The notes: generated by a model not told the origin, from the sequence alone. 64,000 bases of DNA from Megaleporinus macrocephalus (GCA_021613375.1 CM038711.1:15524576-15588575), one strand, 5' to 3'; shown: positions 22,330-33,644, counted from the stretch's first letter. Made by a program: numbers and translations.

Positions 22330-23120
22330 TATCCCAAGATTTGTTCTCAGTCAGCCTTAGAGAGAAACAGACTGAAGGCCAAAGCTTCATTCAGCCAGAC
22401 TCTTTCTTCTCTCAGGCATTATAATTGCATATTCACCAATGCAAACATAAGAACTGCATAAATTCTGTAATTCGCAAAGCATTAGACCTTCTTCTCTTTT
22501 TTGACATGGCATCATCTCTGAAGCTAAAGCTAAGGCAGTAGCTCTGTGCCGAAGGCTGGAAGGCCAAAGGGAATACAGTGTGACTGATGCGAGCAGAATG
22601 AATAGAAATATTACACAGCCTGCGCGTGTGCCGGTGAGGTTACGGCGCAGCCACTCCCTGACCACACTGCTTATCACCCTCCCAGCTTTTTTATTTCACA
22701 TAAATGAGGGATTAATTATTGCCTCAGAAAGAGAGCAGGCTGCACTGGGTAGATAAATCAAGCGACTGCCCCACGGGCCTGCTCAGAAATGAGGGGGAAA
22801 AGGGAAGAGAAACAAACACAGAGAACAACTTTTCCTCGCCCCTCCCTCACCACCTCAATTACTGAAAATGAAAGCAATCAAGTTCCCAATTGCTCGTTTG
22901 CTTTTAATGTGGCCATATTTACTCCCTTTTATGTCTTTGTGGATTTTTTTTCTTCTTGGAAAGTTTGCCTTAAAGGTAATATTTATTACAATTTAGCTGA
23001 ACAAAGGCTTCAAATGTTTGTTGAACCATTCAGTCAATGGCTTGTGGCAGTTCTCTGTTTGTTACCCTTAATTGAGGATATTAGGACCATGACCCAGGTG
23101 AAATGCAGGGAGTGAGACTG
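22330..23120. promoter_or_regulatory. Candidate conserved non-coding block F
   Basis: About 790 bases of non-repetitive balanced sequence without coding features. Homeodomain-type words include ATTATAATTGCATATTC (about 22419) and GGGATTAATTATTGCCTC (about 22709), a pairing of TAATTA with an ATTGC core. Frames up to about 108 codons on either strand overlap and carry no domain. Regulatory role inferred. Confidence 0.32.
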
Positions 23121-23384
23121 CACAAATGCTCTCCAAGCAAAGGCTCTTTTTTGAACAAGTAATTGAACACACAACAAGATTTTTGTTCTGAAATATGCTA
23201 GTCACTTTCCAAAGAAAAACAAATATGTCCCAAACAGTAACTAATAACATTCTTAACTTTGTAAGCTAATGTGAGGTTTAATTCCACATGATTTGTTATT
23301 TATTAAACTTTTGCAGGATTTAGAAAACAGCTGTTATGTTTAAATGATATAGAAAAATACAAATCTGTATTGTCTACGCATTTT
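23121..23384. other. Intergenic sequence, nothing recognised
   Basis: No recognisable element. Confidence 0.5.
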
Positions 23385-23535
23385 GCATGTTCTTGATTTC
23401 TCTCTCATTTGAACATATGCTTAAGTCAGTCATACTGTCATTTGTATTCAATCTTGACTTGGTTTCGCTCTCATTTGGACTCTGTCTTGACTCAATCTTA
23501 ATTAATCGTGGTACTTGACCTGATTTGCACATAAC
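23385..23535. repeat. TTGACT/CTCATTTG-word degenerate repeat
   Basis: Irregular recurrence of TCTTGACT and CTCTCATTTG words (two TCTCTCATTTG/CTCTCATTTG copies about 70 bases apart), resembling the CAAGT/GACTTGA fish repeat class. Confidence 0.4.
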
Positions 23536-23754
23536 AAAGATGCTGCTACCTACAGCTCTGCTACAACATCTCACCCTTTGGTTAAGAGGGAAGGGGTGCA
23601 GCAGTCCAGTCTTGAATGGCTATTATATTCTACCATATTAGTGCTTAAATGTTTCTTGGCTTGGAAAAAAAAATAACATAAAATTGAAAAAAAAAAATAT
23701 GAATTGAAATGATATTTAAGTAGCTAAAAGTGATTCTTCCATAGCAGGTGTATT

Positions 23755-23915
23755 TAACTCTGCAGGGCTGGCGCAGTTTGGCAGTTTTCCTGCTCAAACA
23801 CACCTGATTCAACTCTGATAATCATTGGATTAAGTGGGTGTGCTTGAGCAGGTCAATTACCAAACTGTGCTGGACACTGGCCCTCTAGAACAGACGTTGA
23901 ATATCCCTGTTTAAT
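23755..23915 (+). repeat. Dispersed fish repeat (CAAACACACCTGATTCAACTC type)
   Basis: Order of words GCTCAAACACACCTGATTC, AATCATTGGATTAAG, GTGTGCTTGAGCAGG and GGCCCTCTAGAACAG with an inverted relation between the first and third. This is the pattern of a common fish dispersed repeat; a more decayed relative lies at about 43300-43450. Confidence 0.6.
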
Positions 23916-23994
23916 GGCATCACTCCGAAGAATCATTTCTGGAAAGGGCTTAATGAATGCAAGGGTTGCAATGTGTCTGGTTTGGGACTAATAT

Positions 23995-24060
23995 TTAAAC
24001 ACTTAAACACTTGTCCACTCAATGTCCACTTTATTAGATTCATAGGTCCGGGTGTGCTGT
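23995..24060 (+). repeat. Fragment resembling dispersed repeat family A start
   Basis: CTCAATGTCCACTTTATTAG-type sequence; this word set is found at the edges of family A and related fish repeats. Too short for a firm call. Confidence 0.35.
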
Positions 24061-24900
24061 TTGTCATAAAAGAAAATTCAAGATAAAACATAGAAACTAG
24101 AAATTTGAAAAGACCTTCCTGACCCGCACCCGCTGAAAGGGGAGTCGGATTCTGAGTGAGAATTCACCAGCAGCAGTGTCCAAAACTTCATTATAAACAG
24201 TGGTTCTAAATGTTTTGATATTGCTGGACTGGTGTTCAGTGGCCTCAAAGCTGAATACTTGACTTAAATTGGTGCGACAAAATGATTTGGGGCACTTCAC
24301 ACCTAATGCAATATTGTGGTTTGTGCCGTACATGTCAGAATTTGTTTATAGTCTGTAAAATTCATTTATTCAAAAAGAATGAATTTGAAAGGAGGTTTGT
24401 CTAACAGGTTTCCCTATACAGGTATATGAGAGCTCTGTGATATAATACTGCAACAAAATACTGAAACAATGCAAAGACTAACTATAATTGGTAATGTAAT
24501 TGCTTTGAGAGGGGTGTTGAGGCATTGGCAGTAAACCACCAATCTGTGGGGATATGTTGCTTATTTGACTGCAGTAAGAAAGAATCCATACCATTGTCGT
24601 AACTTCTTTTTGCTGTCAGAATGAAGAGGGAGACTAGTTCAGAGGATAAGCTCTCAGAGCTCTCAAACCCTGGTCTCAATGGTGTCTCTGACTGCATTGT
24701 CTTTTATAGGCCTGCCTTCCTGCTCCTTCTGGCCTATGTGCTACACCTGGCCACGTGATAATTCTCTAGGTTGGCAGTGGTTCTCGAATAAAAGTTCCCT
24801 ATATGGCCAGGGTCATAAAGGCACCACCTTCTCGCGAACTCTGCAGCTTCTGTGTGCCATCAGTATCATATCAGTATCATATATCATCATATTTACAACG
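24061..24900. other. Intergenic sequence, nothing recognised
   Basis: Includes a modestly GC-richer part at 24600-24850 with frames up to 97 codons on the plus strand, no domain recognised. Confidence 0.45.
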
Positions 24901-24904
24901 ATGT

Positions 24905-25280
24905 CAAAGTCTTACTTTCATCAGTGGTCACAGAATGCTGCCAACAGAACACTGTTGGCTGGATATTTTTAGTTTGTGGAATATTTTTAGTCTGCAATCA
25001 CCACCCCCAGCATCATAGCTATGTCTGATCCCCTCCCATCAGCTCAACACTATCATGCCACCACCATGTCTGTGTCACTGCAGTGCTGAGAATGATTTAT
25101 CCCCCAAATAATACCTGCTGTCTCATGAATCTGCGAGGGTCCTGACAATTAAAGAACAAGGTAAGAAGAGGCTTCGAAGGTATGCTGAGAAACAGATGGA
25201 CTAAAGCTGCATCTATGTGGTAAGTGAAGTTGATAAAATGGACACTAATTTTAGAGACAAGGAGGTGCACTTAATGAATT
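24905..25280 (+). repeat. Dispersed fish repeat, family A, copy 2
   Basis: Longer copy of the repeat at 13718-14040, in the same orientation: CATCAGTGGTC, CTGTTGGCTGGATATTT, GTGTCACTGCAGTGCTGAG and AGAAACAGATGGACTA. The end (GATAAAATGGACA then AGACAAGGAGGTG, to about 25280) is preserved here, whereas copy 1 was disrupted by microsatellite expansion. Confidence 0.72.
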
Positions 25281-25860
25281 AGCTTATCAATGTATGCTTG
25301 ACAGATGCTGGTGTCTTTGTAAAACAGTGCTGGGTGTGATGCATGAGGTGGCTTGTGTGGGGCACTTTGGGCTTGGGCAAGACCCTGAAGTGGCAGTGGA
25401 GTTGTCCACTTATTGTCCACATCTACATAAATAAATTGGATAATTGATGTAAAGAATGCTCGCTACTCAGCCGGACATAATAACTGACTAGTGGAAGCAT
25501 GATTTGGACCAACATCTGGCTCTGGTCCTGCTTGTTTGCCGTTCCACTGTGCAGGTGTTAATCAGGTTCACTCTGACTATCCCTTTTGGCCGTAAGTGTA
25601 ATATACTTGTCTTTAGAAGTCTGCTGGTGTCAGTGGAGGACAGCGATGCTAGCCTGTGATTGCCGATTAGTTGGTGGATGTGCTAAGCATGTGGTGAAAG
25701 TTTAGGAAATATAATGCTTCAATTGAATACCAGTGGCTTGCATAAACAAAATATTTACACCTACAACAAATTAAAGTAATTATTCTCAACAACAGTGACA
25801 ACAGTTTAACTTACTCTTTTAACATGAGTTTGTAGCTTCCTGTTAGCCTCTTAACAGTTC
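25281..25860. other. Intergenic sequence, nothing recognised
   Basis: No recognisable element. Confidence 0.45.
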
Positions 25861-25864
25861 TCAG

Positions 25865-26885
25865 TTGCAGCAGATACATCTGTAAAAAGTCTTGGTGATA
25901 CTCATCTGGCCTTTGATGAACATATTGCTAATATCACTGTAGTTGCTTTCCTCCACCTCCACAATATTGCTGTACTAAGCAATGCACTGCCTCTATAGGA
26001 TGCAGCCTTATGCCTTTATGCCTTTATTACATTATGGTTAGATTACTGTAATGCAGCAAAAGCTTCAACAAGCTTCAGTTAGTTCTGAATGCTGCAGCCA
26101 GAGAGCTAACTAGAACTAGAAAATTTGACCATATTAGCCCAGTTTTATCTACCCTACATTGGTTGCCTGTTAAATTACGCACTAAATAAAACATACTTCA
26201 ATATAAAACTTTAAATGGCCTCAATCCTCAGTATCTGAATGAACGTATCTCCAACTATGAACCAACAAGTCCTCTTAGATCACAAGGTGTTTGCTTACTG
26301 TTAGTACCTATAATAAATAAAGTTACATCAGGTGGTAGAGCCCCCAGCTTTGGAATAACCTTCCAGTCAGTGTTCAGGATGCAGACACTGCCTCAATTTT
26401 TATGTCACGTTTTGGTGTCTGTTAGATAAAACAATCTGGGGGTTCATTGACAAAGAGTATTACGGTAAACTGAGTATGTAGGTGCTGCATCCCTCTGCTC
26501 TCACACGCTCACTCTAGTTTGTTGACAGTAAGCCAGAAGAACGCTGACATCTCAGGGAGCCCTCATGTCTTTATTACGCTCTGGTTCTCACTTTTTAGCT
26601 ATGTTGTAACAACCAGGCCTGCTGAAATCACTGATGCAACCTATTAACACCATATACTGTTCTCATTTATCTCTAAGAGAACTATCTGGGGGTTTTTTTG
26701 TCTTCCTCAACTGCCCATTCTGTGTGGTATGATGCTGAACAACGACCCATCCTGCAATTGCCACGGTCACCCTTGGCTTGCTCACTAGGGGCTTGGACCC
26801 AGATTTTCTTTAAAGCTGCTTTGTGACAACATCTGTTTTAAAAAGTGTTATTTAAATAAACCTTGACTTGGCTTGACTTGACCTG
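25865..26885 (+). mobile_element. Non-LTR retrotransposon (LINE), 5'-truncated 3' end
   Basis: The 3' end of a fish LINE, probably Rex1 or a relative. The first part encodes the end of the reverse transcriptase; the rest is the 3' untranslated region, finishing GCTTTGTGACAACATCTG, a TTTAAATAAA polyadenylation-like signal and short TTGACTTGGC-type tail repeats. Truncation at the 5' end is the usual result of incomplete reverse transcription at insertion. Plus orientation. Confidence 0.85.
25868..26370 (+). pseudogene. LINE reverse transcriptase C-terminal relic
   Basis: Frameshifted remnant of the thumb/connection part of the polymerase that copies LINE RNA at its target. Visible pieces are HLAFDEHIANIT (about 25904-25940), LDYCNA (about 26038-26055), LHWLPVKLRTK (about 26152-26184) followed by a stop, and a SGGRAPSFG piece near 26331-26360. 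These are typical of the last 180 residues of Rex1/CR1-group polymerases. The catalytic YADD region would lie upstream and is absent. Confidence 0.82.
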
Positions 26886-28755
26886 ACAACATATTTAACA
26901 CTGAACTTGGTGGGGAGGGCACCACCAGCTACTGGTTTCACCCTGATGGTGACCCCTCCACCCACGACACAATAAAACCATGAAACGCATACAAACCACT
27001 TAAACCAACAGAACATCAACGTTAACTTCATAAAAACAACATGCAACAGTTCCCGCTTTAAGGGGGCACGTATGAGCATTAAAAGTTGTTTCTTACATTG
27101 GTTGTGGAAGATATGTATTAAACTGGCAATATATGCACCAAGTATTGATTTTTTGGAAATACTGCATGTTAAACTCTGTAGGACTACTGCACAGATTTGG
27201 CACTTAGTGTATATTTGTAAAGTATGTACCAAAAAATGAATTGTGCATACTACATATTTACCTATTAGGTATGTACAGTACCATAAAATTAAGTGCTATA
27301 GCATTTATACATACTCTTTACAAAATCTGCTTTATGAGCTTTGTACACATCATATGGCTTGTTCATACAATGCCAATGCAGCATCAGTAATCTACTTTTC
27401 ATGGATGAAAGCAACACGTCCAGGTACTTTGTCCTTGCATAATTCCCCCAAACCTTTTTGGGTGAAAGCAGCACCTCCAATTTGATGGCCAGTAAAACAA
27501 TTTATAAGATTTTTGACAATTTAATACCCTTCTTATTTAATACACTAAGAATACCCTGCTGAGTTATAAGTATAATGAGCCCAAATCCTGTGGTCAATCA
27601 GAAAGACAATTATATTATGTTGTTGCCAATTAGAAATTGGCATTGTTATATAGGAAAAATGAAAGAAATAGGGTATCCTTTCAGTGTGCCTCCATCAAAG
27701 TGAATGAACGACCCTACCTGAGGCCATGCCGTATGACAACTACCTTATTGAATCAGCAGGTAATGTATTTTCTGACATCTGTCAGTTTTCTGTGGTTGAC
27801 ACTTTACTTAGCTGTTTTGGTGTTTGTCCAATGTATCATCGCTGTAAACTACTTACCTTGCTAACATTACAACGCTTAACAGGGGGTTATCAACCTATGT
27901 AACACCCGGCAGCTATACATCAGGCTATAATAGACAGTAATAATTCCATTCTGTTAACTAACCTAACCCTTTTGTTACAGTTTAACATTAAATTGGAATT
28001 TCCTTGTTTTTTTTGCTGTGTACTATGTTTTGCCTCTTCAATGCAGCATCAGCATTTGCTCCTTTTACATTTAACATTAGAACTGTGGACTTTAACATCA
28101 TTAACGTACTTGTGATAAAGTGTTCGCTACAGTCATACACATATTGGCTAGCTGGGTTTACTATTTTCGTCCTACTGCAGATGGCCTTTCTTTTTGCTGT
28201 TCTTCTCTCGATGGGTAATTAAAGAAAATCGTAAACTGTTGTCATATTTTATTGTTAAATGTGACACTGATATTTTCAGTTTTGCACCGGGGTTTGTTTT
28301 TACCCCAAAGGTGCATAGTCATTTGGGCAACAGGGGAGTGAGGGACATCTGCTCTGATCTACAGCATTCAGGCTTTTCAAACACTACTAAATACACATAC
28401 TGTAACTTTTGTGACAAAACGTTTACTTTTTAGCTTACAGAGGCAGTAAACATATTCTTAACCTTGAATGGAATCTTTGCATTTTTATCCAATATAAAGG
28501 GCAGCTGGGGTTTGTAATGTCTGTATTAAGGTTTTGACAACCACAATATTTCATAATGATTACTTTTAGCTCTTTTCCAGGTGTCTGCCAAAACTAATAA
28601 GGCTAAAATCCTAAGATGCCGCTTTTGACCATTTTTGTCCAAATATTTTACTTTAGTAAATATTCCTTTTTTAAAAAAAAGCACAGTCACTAAAAAGGAA
28701 AAACTGATACAGTGACAAGAAAGTACAAAAACACGCACAGTCTCCTCAAGCTCTG
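26886..28755. other. Intergenic sequence, no gene recognised
   Basis: AT-rich. The minus-strand frame at 26852-27232 (126 codons) overlaps the LINE tail and has no recognisable domain. Other frames are shorter and overlap on both strands. Confidence 0.5.
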
Positions 28756-28761
28756 AAATAA

Positions 28762-28781
28762 GCACACACACACACACACAC
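28762..28781 (+). repeat. (CA)n microsatellite
   Basis: About ten CA dinucleotides. A related TG-rich stretch lies close by at 28861-28872. Confidence 0.95.
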
Positions 28782-28849
28782 TTGCACCTGCATGAGCAAG
28801 ACATTTCAACAGTGCAAAGATCAAAGCCTACTCATTATTCACCCCCACC

Positions 28850-29210
28850 CCTTTGCTTGTATGTGTGTGTGCAGGTTTGTGTATTTGTGTAACAGTAAGC
28901 ATTCAGTTCAGCATTTCAAAGCACAGCTGTCCACCAACTCAGCCTCCCTCCACACTTAACTGTTTGACATCCCTGCAGCTGAGCTCTAAAGCATTCACTC
29001 TCAAAATCTAAGGATGGCTGTTCCAGTGCCCACCCTCCATTGTTTTTGCTGATTACGTTAATGACAAAAGAATCATCCCCTCCTTCTAATTTACGTCGTG
29101 ATTTGTAGCTGCTGTTCGTCTCAGGAAGAGGGGGCTTAGTCCCCAAGATGACCTCTTTGGTACGTATGCTCTGGTCTGCACGCATGTGGTTTATAGTTCA
29201 CAAAGACCTC
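28850..29210. promoter_or_regulatory. Candidate conserved non-coding block G
   Basis: Balanced, non-repetitive sequence without coding features; includes GCTGATTACGTTAATGAC (about 29047), which joins a TGATTACGTTAAT-like homeodomain/bZIP word. Candidate on composition only. Confidence 0.25.
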
Positions 29211-29379
29211 TAAGGACCTGTTATTATTTGTATGTAGCTTGCCATTTGCATCTCAACACGCCCTCACTGTAAGCCATTTTGTCTACGGGAAGAATAAATT
29301 ACTTACACTCTGAGGCTCTGAGCATGATACACATTTTGTCTTATGCAAATTCTTACCCAATTAACACTTGGGACATCAC

Positions 29380-29803
29380 TTGACATCATCACAAGATCAG
29401 GTTGGTATCTGACATCACTACTCCACACAATTTTTTAACAACTAGCGTGGATCTTTTTATTATTAATCTGAAATAAGTACATTTTATTATACGGCAATAG
29501 CACGGTTCCTTAAGAACATATCAGAAACATTATCTGATATTGACCTGGGGACATCACACAGATGTGTTGACCCAGAGACTTTATTTCTTTATATTAAAAT
29601 GAGATCAGTTAATTTAATAATAAAAATATACGTAAAGTTGTTTAAGAAAAGTACAGGAACCTCATGCAATATTTGATTTGGAGATATCATATATCAACAT
29701 CATCTGGTATTGACATAGAGACATCATACAGTTGTGTTGACCCAAAAACTTTTTTTTTTTTTTTTTTACATTAACCTGAGATAAGTACATTTATTAATAA
29801 CAA
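29380..29803 (+). repeat. Degenerate tandem repeat, left part (unit about 120-170 bp)
   Basis: Successive units share GAGAT(C/A)AGT(A/T), a TTTATTAATAA-like stretch, TTAAGAA, an AGGAAC word, GATATTGAC or similar, GACATCA and GTTGTGTTGACCCA. Landmarks recur at about 29470, 29603 and 29772. The array resumes at 32051 after the nested transposons. Confidence 0.75.
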
Positions 29804-30059
29804 CACTTGTCACACTAAAATGTTTCAAATGATCGAAAAAAATTACCTGAATAAACACAAAAAAGCACTTTTTAAATGATGACTTCATTTCATTTAAGGG
29901 AAAAACCTATTCTAAACAACCTGGCCCTGTGTGAAAAAATAATCCACCCCCTATGAATTAACCATGACTAATCGTATTTCTTGGAAAGCTGAGTTCAATT
30001 TCACTAGCCACAAACAAACCTGATTACTGCCAGACCTGTAGAATCAAGAAATCACTTAA
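29804..30059 (+). mobile_element. Tc1/mariner-like element, left part, split by piggyBac
   Basis: Begins about 29804 (CACTTGTCACACTAAAATG) inside a tandem-repeat unit and includes GGCCCTGTGTGAAAAAATAA, GAGTTCAATTTCACTAGCCA and TGATTACTGCCAGACCTGT, the 5' untranslated part of a Tc1 family widespread in fish. It breaks off at the TTAA at 30056-30059 and resumes unchanged at 31740. The outermost left tip appears missing. Confidence 0.8.
30056..30059 (+). repeat. TTAA target site, left
   Basis: The TTAA tetranucleotide bordering the piggyBac element on the left; the matching TTAA is 31740-31743. PiggyBac elements always insert at TTAA and duplicate it. Confidence 0.88.
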
Positions 30060-31739
30060 TCTTCCTTCTATCTTTGGGGTCAATTTGACCCCATTCAATG
30101 TTTAACATCTTTAAATAAATGATAAGTTTTAGCCTCATATTTTATGACTTTTTCTAAGTTAATGGAGAAAACTGGGTAAACATAAAATGTCCTGTACACG
30201 TTGTATGCATCGTCGTTCTTTGGGGTCAATTAGGGTCCTAAAGTGTTTTTGCTGACTATAGGGCCCTAACCTAACATAACCATATCTGTAGTAGTACGAG
30301 ACGCACTGATAGTTTACATGACATAGGGGAGGGTAAAACATTATTCTCATGAGAACTTATTTCCCATGCTGTTGGAGTGGAAAGATATTATTCCTGCAAA
30401 GATATTGATAGTTCACACAACATAGGGGAGGAGCAAACATATAAAAGGTTTGCACAGCAGCCTTATAAACCGTTTCTCTTGGTGTTCTGTGTGCTCTCTC
30501 TTTCTGCTTTCTTTCAACTGAAAATTACTTTTGTCACAGCTCTTTGACCATGAAAGTAACAAAGAGAAAAATGTGTCTTAGACAGAGGATGATGTTGAGG
30601 GGGACCCTTATTATGAGGCATCCTCCTCTGATGAAAATGAGACCCTCAGTGTTAACCTTCCTTTTGTCTCTCAACCACCAGCAAATACACCACCTTCCAA
30701 AAACGCAAAGTTATTATGGTTCGTCTCCCCACTTGAACAACATGGTCAGTCATGTCTAAGGCAGCTTTTGAGCATAACATAACGGCATTGAAAAGGATAT
30801 ACTTGAGATGACAAATTTAGAGAGGAGGCGCGTGTATGGGGACAGTTGGAAAGACTTGGATGTGACCCATTTGCAAGCCTACAAGGGTAAAAACCTGAAA
30901 GAAATCAAGGCATGAGGGTGTTACTTGTCATGGCTGAAGGACTGAAGGGTCATAACATCACATGTGATAATTGTTTCTCATCGTATGTCCTGGGTGAAGA
31001 ACTGGAAGGAAAAAAGGAAGTTTACCATGTTGGGTCAGTGAGAAAAAACAAGCTCGAGCTTCCTGCTGAGCTGCTTGTGATGAAGAACAGGAAGGTAACA
31101 TCTTCATGTTTGCCGTCTCCTATTGCCCCAAGAAAAGGAAACATGTCCTGCTGATGAGCACTATGCACAAAGATGTCCTGAGCATTAGAGAAGACAGAAA
31201 ATCACAAATGGTCAAAGGGAGGGGTTGATAACTTGGACAAGGTCATAGCCACATACAGCTGCAGATGCCTGAACTGCCTTTTGGCCCCTTGTAATTTGTA
31301 AGGAAATACATCTGCAATTAACATGCACGCACTCTCTGCACATCATGTACCCAATAGTGCTGACCTTCTGGTGGCCTGAAGGGAAGATAAGATGCTGTTC
31401 ATATTCAGCCTGTTTCTATTCTATACTAATTTCAGAGAGTATGCAACTTTGTTTTTTACTAACACATACATATTTGCATACAGCATAGAACAAGCCCTGA
31501 TAATGCTCAAATGTACTTTTTATAGGTGTATTATACATAAAGAGCTGTTAAGTGTTTCTTACAGATGTTCTGATGACGATGTTATAGGCTATTTAAGTAG
31601 TCAACAAACAAGCATAAAGTATGAGACATAAACTTGGGTAACAATTTTAATTATAATAATATTTTGGAGGTTTATATTGCTGGGATCAAATTGACCCCAA
31701 GGATAAAAGATGTTAGTAAATTTGAAGGTAACAGGAAGC
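30060..31739 (+). mobile_element. piggyBac-type DNA transposon relic, 1,680 bp
   Basis: Bounded on both sides by TTAA. The ends share a short CTTCCT tip in inverted sense and a subterminal palindrome, TTTGGGGTCAATTTGACCCC at about 30074-30093, answered by TCAAATTGACCCCAA at about 31685-31699. A further TTTGGGGTCAATTAGGG lies at about 30218. A TATA-like ACATATAAAAGG (about 30437) precedes the transposase relic. Removing the element joins the interrupted Tc1 sequence perfectly. The coding region is internally deleted and frameshifted, so it is inactive. Confidence 0.9.
30550..31300 (+). pseudogene. piggyBac transposase relic
   Basis: Remnant of the DDD transposase that moves piggyBac elements without leaving footprints. 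An acidic N-terminal region (EGDPYYEASSSDENE, about 30596-30645) is followed by RRRVYGDSWKDLD (about 30821-30860), the start of the catalytic domain. The sequence then jumps to GLKGHNITCDN (about 30939-30971, one catalytic Asp) and VRKNKLELPAELLVMKNR (about 31040-31093). LMSTMHKD and a frameshifted VDNLDK (about 31225-31245, remaining Asp residues) follow. The gap between the second and third pieces removes roughly 150-200 residues, including the first catalytic Asp. The cysteine-rich C-terminus is gone. Confidence 0.88.
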
Positions 31740-32048
31740 TTAAATAGAACCTGTCTGACAACATGAAGTAGGCTAAAATACCTCAAAAAGCAATACATCA
31801 TGCACCAATCTGAAGAAAATCAAGAACAGATGAGAAACACAAGTCAATGATATCGATGAATCTGGAAAAGGTTACAAAGCCATTTCTCCAGCGAACCACA
31901 GTGAGAGATACTATTCACAAATGGAAAAAACATGGAACAGTGATAAATCGTCCCAGAAGTGGTCGGCTTAGTTTGGATAGCTTTTCTCCCTTAATAATTG
32001 AAATCACTGAAACATTTAAGTGTGGGCAGATACTTTTTCAAGGCACTG
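31740..32048 (+). mobile_element. Tc1/mariner-like element, right part
   Basis: Continues the left part exactly at the TTAA: ATAGAACCTGTCTGACAAC, then the beginning of the transposase (about 31812-31960, words such as GGTTACAAAGCCATTTCT, CAGCGAACCACAGTGAGAG and ACAAATGG). It then jumps to the 3' terminal part, ending AGGCACTG followed by TA at 32049-32050. Nearly all of the transposase is deleted, so this was already a non-autonomous deletion derivative or was deleted later. Confidence 0.82.
31812..31975 (+). pseudogene. Tc1 transposase N-terminal fragment
   Basis: Encodes the start of the helix-turn-helix DNA-binding part of a Tc1 transposase: in pieces SMISMNLEKVTKPF, then LQRTTVRDTIHKWKKHGT and RPRSGRL (about 31884-31970), the last being the GRPR-like AT-hook linker region. 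Everything beyond, including the catalytic domain, is missing. Frameshifts occur near 31840 and 31880. Confidence 0.75.
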
Positions 32049-32050
32049 TA

Positions 32051-32310
32051 GCAAAGTTTCTCAAGAACCTTCTAGGAGTATGGCCTTGACCTAGGGATAT
32101 CACATCGTTGTGACTTCTGTTCTTTCATATAATAACCTGAGATCAGTATATTTAGTAATAAAACAATACAAGTTAAGTTGATTAAGAATATTCTAGGAAC
32201 ATCATCCAGTCTTACCCAGGCAATATTATACAGTTGTGTTGACCCAGGGACTTGGTAACCAGAGATCAGTACAGTTGATAATACCAGCTGTAGCAAAGTA
32301 GATTTCTAGA
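32051..32310 (+). repeat. Degenerate tandem repeat, right part
   Basis: Continues the array broken by the Tc1/piggyBac nest: AAGTTTCTCAAGAAC completes the interrupted unit, followed by units with landmarks at about 32136 (CCTGAGATCAGTATATTTAG) and 32262 (CAGAGATCAGTACAG) and GTTGTGTTGACCCAGGGAC at about 32233. Confidence 0.75.
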
Positions 32311-32835
32311 AATGTTGACCATACGTATTACAATTAGCCATACTTATTCAAACAATTATTTAAATAATTTAATAAATTACCTTTTCCTCTTGTGAAAAAA
32401 ACTGACATTCATTGTGATTCAGAATGATCAATTAATAAAAAATATATGTGAAAATTAAATTAATAATAGATTATAATATTAAAGTTTAAAGAGAATAAGT
32501 TTAAAGAGAAAGCAAAAAGTTATGTGCAAATAAAATAACTAAAATGTGCAGCGATGCTAAATGTGGCGTCTTTTTTTATGTAGGAATTTTAATGCATTCA
32601 TTGTCCACACACACATACAGCATTGTCCTTATAGCTTTTGTTAACAATTGCACTTTTTTTTTCATTTCTTACTCTTATTTATTATTCATTTAATACACCT
32701 GAGACAATGAAGGTGTAAGTGATAAATGGAAACTGCAAAAAACTTTTACCTTAAATGTGACATAATAATAACAGTAAACATACTACAAAATAATGCTAGC
32801 TAAGTAAGTAAGAAAACATAGATTATATTATAAAA
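32311..32835. other. AT-rich intergenic sequence
   Basis: Very AT-rich; only short local repeats such as GTTTAAAGAGAA twice near 32485. No gene recognised. Confidence 0.5.
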
Positions 32836-32844
32836 ATGATAAAA

Positions 32845-33010
32845 CCTAGTTACAGACTAAATGCTGTATAAAGCCTACATAAAAAACTGTATGAAACTTT
32901 GTTACAAACTAATCGCTGCATAAAGCCTACATAAAAAATCTGTATGAAAACTACATGCTGTATAAAGTCTAGATACAGACTAAACGCCATATAGATACAG
33001 ACTAAACAGG
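32845..33010 (+). repeat. Short tandem repeat, unit about 50-60 bp
   Basis: Recurring ACAGACTAAATGC, TGTATAAAGCCTACATAAA and CTGTATGAAA words: about three and a half diverged units, ending in partial copies of ATACAGACTAAAC. Confidence 0.8.
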
Positions 33011-33640
33011 CCTAAAAGGCCTTCTGAAGCTCAACAGTGGGGACTTTCCAAACATGTTCAAACCACTACATCACTTCAGCAGCAGTCCTCACACCACTTC
33101 TGCTTCACACACAGAAACCTCACTCTCACCAAACATTTTTAGGTTCAATCTGTTTGAGTCATCTTTGTTTGACATAAGTGGCAGAATTATATGACCAACT
33201 GCACTGAGCATCTGGGCAACATTAACATGTTTTTATTTTTTTCATCTTACTGTGGAAGCTAAGCACGAGCGTCGCAAAAAAGCACATTTGATTAGATTGA
33301 CTCGACATTGCAGAACACATAGACAGGCTACAAGAGTGCTGGTAGGTTGTATTAAGTCATTCAAATTTCTACCAGTATAGTAACACTGTGGATGGGACAT
33401 TGGACCAGGCTACATACCATACAGTTGACACCATTGCAACACAGTAGTGTGAGTTTACTGGCACACAACTTCATTCAGTAACTACTGTAAATTACTCAGT
33501 ATCTATTATGCATTATTGAATTATACAGTAAACACTAGGAATTATTTAGTATCTACTTTGAATTTTCCAAGTTTCAGGTTATTCAGTAACTACTAATAAT
33601 AATAATATAGTATGTAATATAATAATGTAATTTACTTCCA
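33011..33640. other. Intergenic sequence, nothing recognised
   Basis: Contains irregular recurrence of ATTCAGTAACTACT/AGTATCTACT words at 33475-33600, suggestive of a small local repeat. Confidence 0.45.
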
Positions 33641-33644
33641 CCCT

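Noticed and set aside
30912..31154. Domesticated piggyBac-derived (PGBD-type) host gene
   Set aside because: TTAA-bounded element with terminal palindromes still in place, a frame of only 80 codons, a large internal deletion and frameshifts: a dead transposon, not a domesticated gene.
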